Positions 1 through 5,160 are shown, counted from the stretch's first letter. The stretch is DNA of 5,160 bases from an uncultured Lutibacter sp. (GCA_913061425.1 CAJXUO010000125.1:1-5160), one strand, 5' to 3'. Program-made: numbers and translations. The notes: generated by a model not told the origin, from the letters alone.

Positions 1-192
1 GACCGCTTACACGTGCAAAAAAAGTTGCTTCTTGATTTTTAATAAGTATTTGATCTAAACTAACACGTTCTTGAACAAAATCTTCTGCGGGGATGGAAAA
101 CCTGCTGAAATACCAATGTCGACAAAAGTTGCTCCAGAATTTTCATGAACTTCTGAAGAGAAAAATGTTAAGGCTTGTGAGTTTGTCATCAT
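1..192 (-). pseudogene. umuD: UmuD-like autoproteolytic SOS protein, 5' part, frameshifted
   Basis: Reading leftward from tandem ATGs at 192 and 189, the protein contains ISAGFPSP, the signature around the LexA/UmuD self-cleavage bond (Ala-Gly here). Straight after it the frame breaks. The unshifted frame runs into TAG at 57-55, while moving by one base restores AEDFVQERVSLDQIL and then a stretch ending ATFFARVSG. These match the family region that leads to the SGxSM catalytic-serine motif, which lies beyond the window edge. The simplest explanation is loss of one base in the G run at 89-92. In the family, UmuD is cleaved with RecA-ssDNA help and joins UmuC to form the translesion polymerase Pol V; umuC usually follows and would lie off the left edge. 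The gene diverges from the biotin operon. Identity as UmuD is confident. Whether the break is a true mutation or a sequencing error cannot be decided here. A short S24-family repressor is a less likely alternative. Confidence 0.85.
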
Positions 193-231
193 TATTTTAC
201 GATTAATAGTTCATTGATATGTGTTCTTGAC

Positions 232-246
232 GCACTTTCCAAGTGC
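232..246. repeat. Short dyad GCACTT-TCC-AAGTGC in the divergent intergenic region
   Basis: Two perfect 6-bp arms, GCACTT and AAGTGC, flank a 3-bp spacer. The dyad lies between the umuD and bioF starts. Its right arm abuts CAAAGATG (246-253), whose complement CATCTTTG is one base from the Bacteroidota -7 element TAnnTTTG and would face umuD. No good -33 TTG was found for that candidate, so the promoter is weak. The dyad could be an operator at the umuD start site. An arm of six bases can also arise by chance. Confidence 0.35.
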
Positions 247-257
247 AAAGATGTTAG

Positions 258-285
258 TAAAGGTAATGAAATTTCATTACCTTTA
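258..285. promoter_or_regulatory. Perfect 28-bp palindrome, candidate operator
   Basis: Each half reads TAAAGGTAATGAAA on its own strand, giving a 28-bp palindrome with no mismatch and no spacer. It ends 37 bp before the bioF ATG, just upstream of the expected -33 region of the bioF promoter, and would lie across the upstream half of a umuD promoter facing left. A terminator is unlikely because the genes on both sides point away from it and no U-run follows. It does not resemble the BirA box (TTGTAAAC half-sites separated by about 14-16 bp). The perfect symmetry suggests a dimeric DNA-binding protein, which could control bioF, umuD or both. The regulator is unknown. Confidence 0.55.
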
Positions 286-310
286 TGTGAATGTTAAATC
301 AACGATTCTC

Positions 311-318
311 TATATTTG
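311..318 (+). promoter_or_regulatory. Candidate -7 promoter element for the biotin operon (TATATTTG)
   Basis: TATATTTG matches the Bacteroidota consensus TAnnTTTG exactly. The -33 TTG is not perfect: GTG (287-289) or ATG (291-293) stands at the right distance. Transcription would begin about 4-8 bases after the element, on or beside the bioF ATG at 323, which implies a leaderless or nearly leaderless mRNA. Confidence 0.5.
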
Positions 319-322
319 TTTT

Positions 323-1477
323 ATGAAGGGACTCCCAAGTAAATTAATTAAAAAACTAAGAGCAAGGAAAGAACAAAATTCTTTACGGCAACTTTCTTTA
401 CAAAGTGATTTAGTAGACTTTTCATCCAATGATTATTTAGGGTTTTCAAAATCCAAAGAAACATTTCAAAAGGCTCATCAATACTTAGTTGAAAATAATT
501 TAGAACAAAACGGTGCAACAGGTTCAAGATTGTTAAGTGGAAATCATAAACTATATGATGATGTAGAAAGGCTATTGTGTAAGTTTCACAATTCGGAATC
601 TGTAACAATTTTTAATTCAGGTTATGACGCCAATATTGGCCTTTTCTCTTCTGTTCCACAACGAGGAGACATTATTTTATATGACGAATTCATTCATGCC
701 TCTATTCGTGATGGAATTAGACTTTCAAATGCGAAAGCATATAGTTTTAAGCATAATAATTTAGAAGACTTAAATGAAAAAGTTCTGCGCATGTCTCAGA
801 AAGGCAGTAGTATTTATGTTGTCACTGAATCAGTGTTTTCTATGGATGGTGATTCTCCAGATTTAGTTGCAATGTCTCAAATATTAAACACACACAATTC
901 ATATTTAATTGTTGACGAAGCTCATGCTATTGGAGTTTTTGGAATGAATGGTTGTGGACTCATTCAAGAATTGGACTTAGAAAATGATGTGTTTGCTAGA
1001 ATTGTAACTTTTGGTAAGGCTTTAGGTTGCCATGGCTCAGCGATTATTGGCACCAAAGAATTGAAAGAATATTTAGTAAATTTTGCTAGAAGTTTAATAT
1101 ATACAACTGCACTTCCACCACATTCTATTGCAACAATAAAAGTTGCTTATGAGCAGCTTGCTATTCAAAATGATAGTGAAGACTCTGAGATAAAAAAATT
1201 GTATCGAAACATTCAGTATTTTAAATCCGAATTGATGCGACACAAGATTCAGCAGAAGTTTGTAGAAAGTAACTCTTCAATTCAATGTTGTATTGTTTCA
1301 GGAAATGAAAAGGTAAAAAAAGAAGCAACTTTAATAAGAGAAAAAGGGTTTGATGTAAAGCCAATTTTATCACCTACAGTTTCTAAAGGTCAAGAACGTT
1401 TGCGTTTTTGTATACATAGTTATAATTCGAAGAAAGAAATAGAGGAAGTTCTAAAACTACTCGCTACCTTTGTTTAA
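323..1477 (+). CDS. bioF: 8-amino-7-oxononanoate (KAPA) synthase BioF
   Basis: This cytosolic PLP enzyme of the alpha-oxoamine synthase family condenses pimeloyl-ACP or pimeloyl-CoA with L-alanine, releasing CO2, to make KAPA, the first committed step of late biotin synthesis. The 384 residues equal the usual length. Visible motifs in order are SSNDYLG near the N-terminus, GATGSRLLSG from G64, FNSGYDAN, the acidic/His stretch YDEFIHAS, TESVFSMDGD, DEAHA (D198 contacts the PLP ring nitrogen, H201 stacks nearby) and TFGKALG, where K232 should form the Schiff base. The frame stays open upstream to a GTG at 221. The ATG at 323 is chosen because MKGLPSKLIKKLRARK resembles known BioF N-termini, while the upstream codons run through the palindrome and the promoter. 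It heads the operon, and the next gene starts 10 bp after its stop. Related KBL or serine palmitoyltransferase activity is possible by fold, but the neighbours settle the call. Confidence 0.95.
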   Translation: MKGLPSKLIKKLRARKEQNSLRQLSLQSDLVDFSSNDYLGFSKSKETFQKAHQYLVENNLEQNGATGSRLLSGNHKLYDDVERLLCKFHNSESVTIFNSGYDANIGLFSSVPQRGDIILYDEFIHASIRDGIRLSNAKAYSFKHNNLEDLNEKVLRMSQKGSSIYVVTESVFSMDGDSPDLVAMSQILNTHNSYLIVDEAHAIGVFGMNGCGLIQELDLENDVFARIVTFGKALGCHGSAIIGTKELKEYLVNFARSLIYTTALPPHSIATIKVAYEQLAIQNDSEDSEIKKLYRNIQYFKSELMRHKIQQKFVESNSSIQCCIVSGNEKVKKEATLIREKGFDVKPILSPTVSKGQERLRFCIHSYNSKKEIEEVLKLLATFV

Positions 1478-1487
1478 ATTAAACTTT

Positions 1488-1859
1488 ATGAGTGCATATA
1501 CAGTTTTAGCCGTTTTCGAATATTCTACAGAAGCACACTTGATTAAATCAAAATTAGATTCTGAAAACATTAGAACTTTATTGACGGATGAAAATACTGA
1601 ATATCATAGTGTAATTAGTTATACAGTTGGAGGTGTTAAATTGAAAGTTCATAATGAAGATTTAGATAAGGCACTTAAAATATATAATGAAATTAGAGTT
1701 TATAAAACAAAAGAAAATGACGAATCAATTCATTGTCCAAAATGTAATTCAACTCGAATTTTAACTGCTCCAGCAAGAAGAAAAAACTTATTTTATATGT
1801 TGTTTTCTTTTTTAGAAGAATCAAAAGATATATGTAACGATTGCAAAATAATTTTTTAA
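1488..1859 (+). CDS. DUF2007 domain protein with C-terminal zinc-ribbon-like cysteines
   Basis: This is a 123-residue protein without signal peptide or clear membrane segment. Residues about 1-70 look like a DUF2007 (putative signal-transducing protein) domain: an opening strand (YTVLAVFEYS), the helix EAHLIKSKLDSENI, the phrase LLTDENT, and then GGVKLKVHNEDLDKALKIY. The C-terminal part has two cysteine pairs, C83-P-K-C86 and C116-N-D-C119, separated by a basic and hydrophobic stretch, consistent with a small zinc ribbon. The ATG at 1488 is preferred over the in-frame TTG at 1470, which overlaps the bioF stop region. It lies 10 bp after bioF and 2 bp before bioD, so it is very likely co-transcribed with the biotin genes. 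No biochemical role is established for this domain that I can name. A regulatory or protein-binding role in the pathway is only an inference from position. The domain call is moderately sure. Confidence 0.8.
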   Translation: MSAYTVLAVFEYSTEAHLIKSKLDSENIRTLLTDENTEYHSVISYTVGGVKLKVHNEDLDKALKIYNEIRVYKTKENDESIHCPKCNSTRILTAPARRKNLFYMLFSFLEESKDICNDCKIIF

Positions 1860-1861
1860 GT

Positions 1862-2470
1862 ATGAAAAAATATTTTGTAACAGGAATTTCTACCGAAGTT
1901 GGTAAAACAGTTGCATCTGCAATACTAGTTGAAGCGCTTCAAGCCGATTATTGGAAACCTATACAAGCAGGAGAATTGGAGAATTGCGACACTCAAAAAG
2001 TTAAAAGGTTGGTGTCAAATAACAACTCTAAATTTCATCTAAATTCATATGCCTTGAAAACTCCAATGAGTCCACATGCTGCTGCTGAAATTGATGTTAT
2101 TCAAATTGATTTAAAGAACATAAAGGAGCCAAAGACAAAAAATAATTTAGTTATAGAAGGTGCTGGAGGTTTATTGGTTCCGTTAAATACTTCTGAAACA
2201 ATTTTAGATATTATAAAGCCAGAATATAAAGTGATTGTGGTTTCTCGTCATTATTTAGGAAGTATCAATCATACATTATTGACGATAAAACTATTACAAG
2301 AAAAGGGATTTGAAGTTGCGCTTATTTTTAGTGGAAATGAGAATAAGACAACAGAAGGTATTATTAAAAAAATGACAAATATCGATGTGATTGGAAGAAT
2401 TGAAGAAGAACCTTACTTTGATAAAAATGTTATAAAAGAATATGCGGATTTGTTCCGAGACAAGTTATGA
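1862..2470 (+). CDS. bioD: Dethiobiotin synthetase BioD
   Basis: BioD is an ATP-dependent cytosolic carboxylase that turns DAPA and CO2 into dethiobiotin by closing the ureido ring. The 202-residue protein is a little shorter than the E. coli enzyme (about 225) but has the full motif set: the P-loop G8-ISTEVGK-T16 with K15 (E. coli has GTDTEVGKT), WKPIQAG with K32 at the position of the substrate-binding lysine, the YALKTPMSPHAAA segment typical of the family, and EGAGGLLVPL starting at E99, which holds the metal/ATP-binding glutamate and glycine loop. The ATG at 1862 puts MKKYFVTGISTEVGKT in the expected register; an in-frame TTG at 1841 would overlap the previous gene. Its TGA stop shares an ATGA with the bioA start, indicating translational coupling between two enzymes that act in succession. 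Confidence 0.95.
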   Translation: MKKYFVTGISTEVGKTVASAILVEALQADYWKPIQAGELENCDTQKVKRLVSNNNSKFHLNSYALKTPMSPHAAAEIDVIQIDLKNIKEPKTKNNLVIEGAGGLLVPLNTSETILDIIKPEYKVIVVSRHYLGSINHTLLTIKLLQEKGFEVALIFSGNENKTTEGIIKKMTNIDVIGRIEEEPYFDKNVIKEYADLFRDKL

Positions 2471-3732
2471 GTTTACAAGAAAGAGATAAAAAACACCTTT
2501 GGCATCCATTAAAGCAACATCAGTTAAATCCAGAAAGTTTAGCGATTGTAAAAGCGAAAGATTGTATTCTAACAGATGAAAATGGGAATGAATATATAGA
2601 TGCTATCGCATCATGGTACACATGTATGTATGGTCATTGTAATGAATTCATTACGAGTCGTGTTTACAAGCAAATGCAGCAATTGGATCAAGTGATGTTT
2701 AGTGACTTCACGCACGAGCCTGCAGTGAAACTTTCTGAAGAACTTATTAAAATACTTCCAGCAGGTCAGAACAAAATTTTCTTTAATGATAATGGTTCTA
2801 CAGCCGTTGAGGCAAGTATTAAAATGGCATTGCAATACTATTATAATAAAGGAGAAAAGCGTTCTGTTTTTATTGCTTTTGAAAACGGATTTCATGGTGA
2901 TACATTTGGTGCAATGGGAGTTTCCGGATTATCAGTTTATAATGGTCCATTTGAAGATTTTTTAATTGATGTTAAACGGATTCCAACTCCAGACGGAACG
3001 AATCAAGAAGAAATTATAAATCTATTAGAGGGTTACGTTTCTAATAATAAAATCGCAGGGTTTATCTACGAACCTTTGTTACAAGGAGCAGCAGGAATGA
3101 AAATTCATGATGCCGCGGGATTGAATGAAATTTTAAAATTTTGTAAGAATCAAAAAGTTTTGACTATTGCAGATGAAGTAATGACGGGTTTTGGTAAAAC
3201 TGGAAAGAATTTTGCGTCTGAATTTATGGACACGAAGCCTGATATTATATGCCTGAGTAAGGCATTAACTGCAGGATTACTTCCTATGGCAATTACATCT
3301 TGTACTCAAGAAATTTACGATGCCTTTTTAAGTGATGATATATCTAAAGGTTTTTTTCATTGCCATACGTATTCTGCTAATCCTGTTGCTTGTGCCGCCG
3401 CAATTGCAGGAATTGAGTTATTGAAATCAGTAGAAATCCAAAAAAACATCAAAGAGATTATTGCTTCTCATAAAAGATTTAATGAGCGCATAAAAAATCA
3501 TCCAAAAGTAAAATCAACGAGACAATTAGGAGTTGTTTTTGCGATAGATTTAAATACAAATAATGAACGCTATGGAGGTTTGCGAGATAAGCTTTTGAAG
3601 TTTTTTATGGATCGTGGTGTTTTCTTAAGACCTTTAGGAAATACAATTTACATTCAAGTTCCTTATATAATTACAAAAAAAGAGTTAGAAAAAGTCTATA
3701 AAACTATTGAAGAGTCGCTATCTATAGTTTAA
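2467..3732 (+). CDS. bioA: Adenosylmethionine-8-amino-7-oxononanoate aminotransferase BioA
   Basis: This class III (fold type I) PLP aminotransferase converts KAPA to DAPA. In the classical enzyme SAM donates the amino group; some relatives (BioK) use lysine. The 421 residues match the usual 420-430. Landmarks are HLWHP at the N-terminus, W50 in ASWYTC, the NDNGSTAVEASIKMALQYY segment, NGFHGDTFGAMGVSG (residues 140-154), D236-E-V in ADEVMTGFGKTG (PLP ring contact), K265 in LSKALTAG (Schiff base) and R388 in LRPLGNTIYI, equivalent to the carboxylate-binding R391 of E. coli. Compared by eye with E. coli BioA, Y17 appears as L15, W53 as Y51 and Y144 as F142, so the substrate pocket is altered. 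The gene overlaps bioD by four bases. Its own TAA stop overlaps a possible promoter element for the next gene. The aminotransferase class is certain, and BioA rather than BioK is the better but not proven choice. Confidence 0.93.
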   Translation: MSLQERDKKHLWHPLKQHQLNPESLAIVKAKDCILTDENGNEYIDAIASWYTCMYGHCNEFITSRVYKQMQQLDQVMFSDFTHEPAVKLSEELIKILPAGQNKIFFNDNGSTAVEASIKMALQYYYNKGEKRSVFIAFENGFHGDTFGAMGVSGLSVYNGPFEDFLIDVKRIPTPDGTNQEEIINLLEGYVSNNKIAGFIYEPLLQGAAGMKIHDAAGLNEILKFCKNQKVLTIADEVMTGFGKTGKNFASEFMDTKPDIICLSKALTAGLLPMAITSCTQEIYDAFLSDDISKGFFHCHTYSANPVACAAAIAGIELLKSVEIQKNIKEIIASHKRFNERIKNHPKVKSTRQLGVVFAIDLNTNNERYGGLRDKLLKFFMDRGVFLRPLGNTIYIQVPYIITKKELEKVYKTIEESLSIV

Positions 3733-3737
3733 ATTTG
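3730..3737 (+). promoter_or_regulatory. Candidate internal promoter for the ketosynthase (TAAATTTG)
   Basis: TAAATTTG matches TAnnTTTG exactly and overlaps the bioA stop codon. TTG at 3707-3709 lies 20 bases upstream, inside the 17-23 spacing described for flavobacterial -33/-7 promoters. Of the three candidates in the window this is the only one with both elements intact. Transcription would start about 12-16 bases before the ATG at 3757. Confidence 0.45.
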
Positions 3738-3756
3738 CTTTTCGAAACAGTTTTTT

Positions 3757-4953
3757 ATGCAAAACCCTATTTCAATAACATCTATTGCTTCAATTTCTTC
3801 TTTAGGAAGTAATATGGATGCTATTTGGGAAAATTATTGTAATCCAAATCACAATTTTCAACGTAAAGACTTTGATAATTTCACGTCGCTTATTGCTCCT
3901 TTAGGTTCCAATGAAGAAGAAGAGATTGAAAAATTAAGGTTGTCAAACAATCGTTATAAAAGCCTTGATAGATCTGTTTTGATGGCAATATATGCTTCTC
4001 GAAAAGCAGTAAAAGCAGCTAATTGGAAAGATGGAGATTATGGAATAAATATTGGTTCTTCTCGAGGAGCAACATCACTTTTTGAGAAGTTTCACGAAGA
4101 TTTTTTAGAAAGAAATAAAACACAAACATTAACTTCTCCGACTACAACTTTGGGAAATATTTCTTCTTGGATTGCACATGATTTACAATCTCAAGGACCT
4201 ACAATAAGTCATTCGATTACTTGTTCTACAGCATTACATGCACTTTTAAATGGTGTTGCTTGGATCAATGCTGGAATGATCGAAAAATTTTTAGTTGGAG
4301 GGAGTGAAGCTCCGTTGACAGCATTTACGATTGCGCAGATGAAAGCGATGAAAATTTATGCTTCGACTCCGCTCAGCAACCCAAATATTGAAAGGTCACT
4401 GAGCGGAGTCGAAGTGTACCCTTGCCGTACTTTAGATTTTGACAAAAAAAAGAATACAATGATTTTAGGCGAAGGAGCCTCTATTATGTGTTTGGAGAAA
4501 GAGGAAACGAAAGATGCATTAGCAATAATTGAAGGTATAGGGTATGCTACAGAAATATTGGAACATAATATTTCTATTTCCGATGATGCTCAATGTTTTC
4601 AAAAATCAATGCAAATGGCATTAAAAAACACAGATGTTTCAGAAGTTGATGTGATTGTGATGCACGCTCCAGGAACCTTAAAAGGAGATAGTTCAGAATA
4701 TAAAGCAATTCAAGAAGTCTTTGGGAATTCCATTCCTTCATTGACGTCAAATAAATGGAAAATTGGACATACGTTTGGTGCTTCAGGTGCTTTGAGTATT
4801 GAATTAGCAATTTTAATGATATTGCATCAAAAATTTATTGATATTCCCTTTTTAGAAAATCAAAAACAACCCAAACAAATTAAAAAAGTATTGGTAAATG
4901 CTGTTGGATTTGGTGGGAATGCCGTGAGCATCTTACTTTCAAATCAAAATTAG
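3757..4953 (+). CDS. FabF/FabB-type beta-ketoacyl synthase in the biotin operon
   Basis: This is a 398-residue condensing enzyme of the thiolase fold. It keeps the Cys-His-His triad of elongating ketosynthases: C156 in SITCSTALHALL, H303 in VMHAPGTLKGD (family form HxTxTxxGD) and H338 in NKWKIGHTFGASG, with K333 at the conserved lysine of the STKSxxGH motif. The C-terminal glycine loop VGFGGNAVSILL is present. The family joins malonyl-ACP to an acyl chain with loss of CO2. The N-terminus (ITSIASISSLGSN) is less canonical than the usual TGxGxxSPxG. Codons 202-219 come from an inserted inverted repeat in the loop before the YPCRTLDF and GEGAS segments, and the frame survives. The gene lies 24 bp after bioA and 71 bp before bioB, so a role in building the pimeloyl chain or a related biotin step is inferred. 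It is not FabH/BioZ-like, since KAS III uses Cys-His-Asn. General fatty acid or pigment synthesis is the alternative. Confidence 0.9.
   Translation: MQNPISITSIASISSLGSNMDAIWENYCNPNHNFQRKDFDNFTSLIAPLGSNEEEEIEKLRLSNNRYKSLDRSVLMAIYASRKAVKAANWKDGDYGINIGSSRGATSLFEKFHEDFLERNKTQTLTSPTTTLGNISSWIAHDLQSQGPTISHSITCSTALHALLNGVAWINAGMIEKFLVGGSEAPLTAFTIAQMKAMKIYASTPLSNPNIERSLSGVEVYPCRTLDFDKKKNTMILGEGASIMCLEKEETKDALAIIEGIGYATEILEHNISISDDAQCFQKSMQMALKNTDVSEVDVIVMHAPGTLKGDSSEYKAIQEVFGNSIPSLTSNKWKIGHTFGASGALSIELAILMILHQKFIDIPFLENQKQPKQIKKVLVNAVGFGGNAVSILLSNQN
4361..4414. repeat. REP-like inverted-repeat element inside the ketosynthase gene
   Basis: The outer arms CTTCGACTCCGCTCAG (4361-4376) and CTGAGCGGAGTCGAAG (4399-4414) pair perfectly over 16 bp. 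The pairing resumes further in, giving 19 of 21 matches between 4361-4381 and 4394-4414 around a 12-base loop. The arms are GC-rich (10 of 16) in very AT-rich surroundings. The element is 54 bases, a multiple of three, and adds about 18 codons in frame with no stop. From memory, sequences close to CACTGAGCGGAGTCGAAG are common dispersed palindromes in Bacteroidota genomes, usually between genes. No clear target duplication is visible at its ends. Confidence 0.85.
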
Positions 4954-4997
4954 ATAAAAAGATTACATTCAATTTCAGAATGACAAAATGATTTTAG

Positions 4998-5005
4998 TAT
5001 TTTTG
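4998..5005 (+). promoter_or_regulatory. Candidate promoter -7 element for bioB (TATTTTTG)
   Basis: TATTTTTG fits TAnnTTTG and lies 19 bases before the bioB ATG, which implies a 12-16 base leader. The -33 region has only TTC (4974-4976) at the expected distance, so this is weaker than the ketosynthase promoter. No terminator hairpin with a U-run is seen in 4954-5024, so bioB can also be read from the operon. Confidence 0.35.
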
Positions 5006-5024
5006 TCGAACTAAACAAGACTTT

Positions 5025-5160
5025 ATGAGCGTAGTAAAACACGATTGGACACGAGAAGAAATATTGGAAGTTTATAACAAGCCTATGATGGAGTTGTTAT
5101 ATGAAGCTGCAACTGTTCATCGTGAAAATCACGATCCAAATTTAGTACAAGTATCTACAT
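5025..5160 (+). CDS. bioB: Biotin synthase BioB, N-terminal part, cut by the window edge
   Basis: The 45 visible codons read MSVVKHDWTREEILEVYNKP, then MMELLYEAATVHRENHD, then PNLVQVST. This aligns with the start of E. coli BioB (WT...[38 protein letters not shown]). The window ends just before the radical-SAM CxxxCxxC cluster motif, so catalytic residues cannot be checked. BioB is a radical-SAM iron-sulfur enzyme that inserts sulfur into dethiobiotin to give biotin, the last step of the pathway. The ATG at 5025 is preceded by an A/T-rich leader with no Shine-Dalgarno, and the same ACTTTATGAG context is seen at the DUF2007 gene. It follows the ketosynthase by 71 bp on the same strand, so the final enzyme closes the set of late biotin genes. 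The identity is firm despite the short fragment. Confidence 0.93.
   Translation, partial: MSVVKHDWTREEILEVYNKPMMELLYEAATVHRENHDPNLVQVST

Noticed and set aside
258..285. Palindrome as a rho-independent terminator
   Set aside because: It lies between divergent gene starts and has no following U-run, so there is no transcript that it would sensibly end.
221..322. In-frame upstream extension of bioF to a GTG start (34 extra residues)
   Set aside because: It crosses the palindrome and the promoter element, shows no family similarity, and the ATG at 323 gives the normal BioF length of 384.
348..608. Minus-strand open frame inside bioF
   Set aside because: It is antisense to a well-conserved enzyme, with no recognisable protein features.
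2470..2477. GTTTACAA resembling a BirA half-site at the bioA start, with another such word near 2660
   Set aside because: No TTGTAAAC partner stands at the proper distance; both words lie in coding DNA and encode conserved-looking residues.
2611..2895. Minus-strand open frame inside bioA
   Set aside because: It is a shadow of the bioA coding sequence with no family resemblance or start context.
4361..4414. Inverted repeat as an intragenic terminator or attenuator
   Set aside because: It has no U-run after the right arm, and the arms match a dispersed-palindrome pattern better than a terminator.
4574..4810. Minus-strand open frame inside the ketosynthase gene
   Set aside because: It is antisense to conserved catalytic segments (H303 and H338) and has no sign of being a gene.
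4954..5024. Terminator separating the ketosynthase from bioB
   Set aside because: Only a 5-bp AT-rich dyad is present; there is no stable hairpin followed by a U-run.

Overview
The window reads as part of a chromosome from a member of the Bacteroidota, most likely a flavobacterium. This rests on four things: strongly AT-rich DNA; genes that start without a Shine-Dalgarno sequence in A/T-rich leaders; TAnnTTTG promoter -7 elements just ahead of several starts; and protein sequences that look flavobacterial. The assignment is an inference, because no marker gene is present.

Layout: positions 1-192 hold the 5' part of a umuD-like gene on the minus strand. It is broken by an apparent one-base deletion in a run of G at 89-92. 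Positions 193-322 are a divergent intergenic region with two dyads: a perfect 28-bp palindrome (258-285) and a short 6-3-6 dyad (232-246). A candidate promoter (311-318) lies almost on top of the bioF start. From 323 to the right edge runs a tightly packed plus-strand biotin operon: bioF, a small DUF2007/zinc-ribbon protein, bioD, bioA (ATGA overlap with bioD), a FabF/FabB-type beta-ketoacyl synthase, and the first 45 codons of bioB.

How the genes work together: BioF condenses a pimeloyl thioester with alanine to give KAPA, BioA transaminates KAPA to DAPA, BioD closes the ureido ring to dethiobiotin, and BioB inserts sulfur. The late pathway is therefore complete here. None of the known pimeloyl-forming genes (bioC, bioH/bioG, bioI, bioW, FabH-like bioZ) is in the window. 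The ketosynthase between bioA and bioB, with an intact Cys-His-His triad, is the best candidate for a dedicated but unassigned step in making the pimeloyl chain. It is the most interesting biological lead in the window.

Other points of interest: a REP-like inverted-repeat element of 54 nt (18 codons) sits in frame inside the ketosynthase gene without destroying it; the BioA substrate pocket shows several substitutions relative to the E. coli enzyme; a DUF2007 protein is embedded in the operon; and TAnnTTTG elements occur before bioF, the ketosynthase and bioB, suggesting internal promoters. No stretch over 300 bases lacks a gene.
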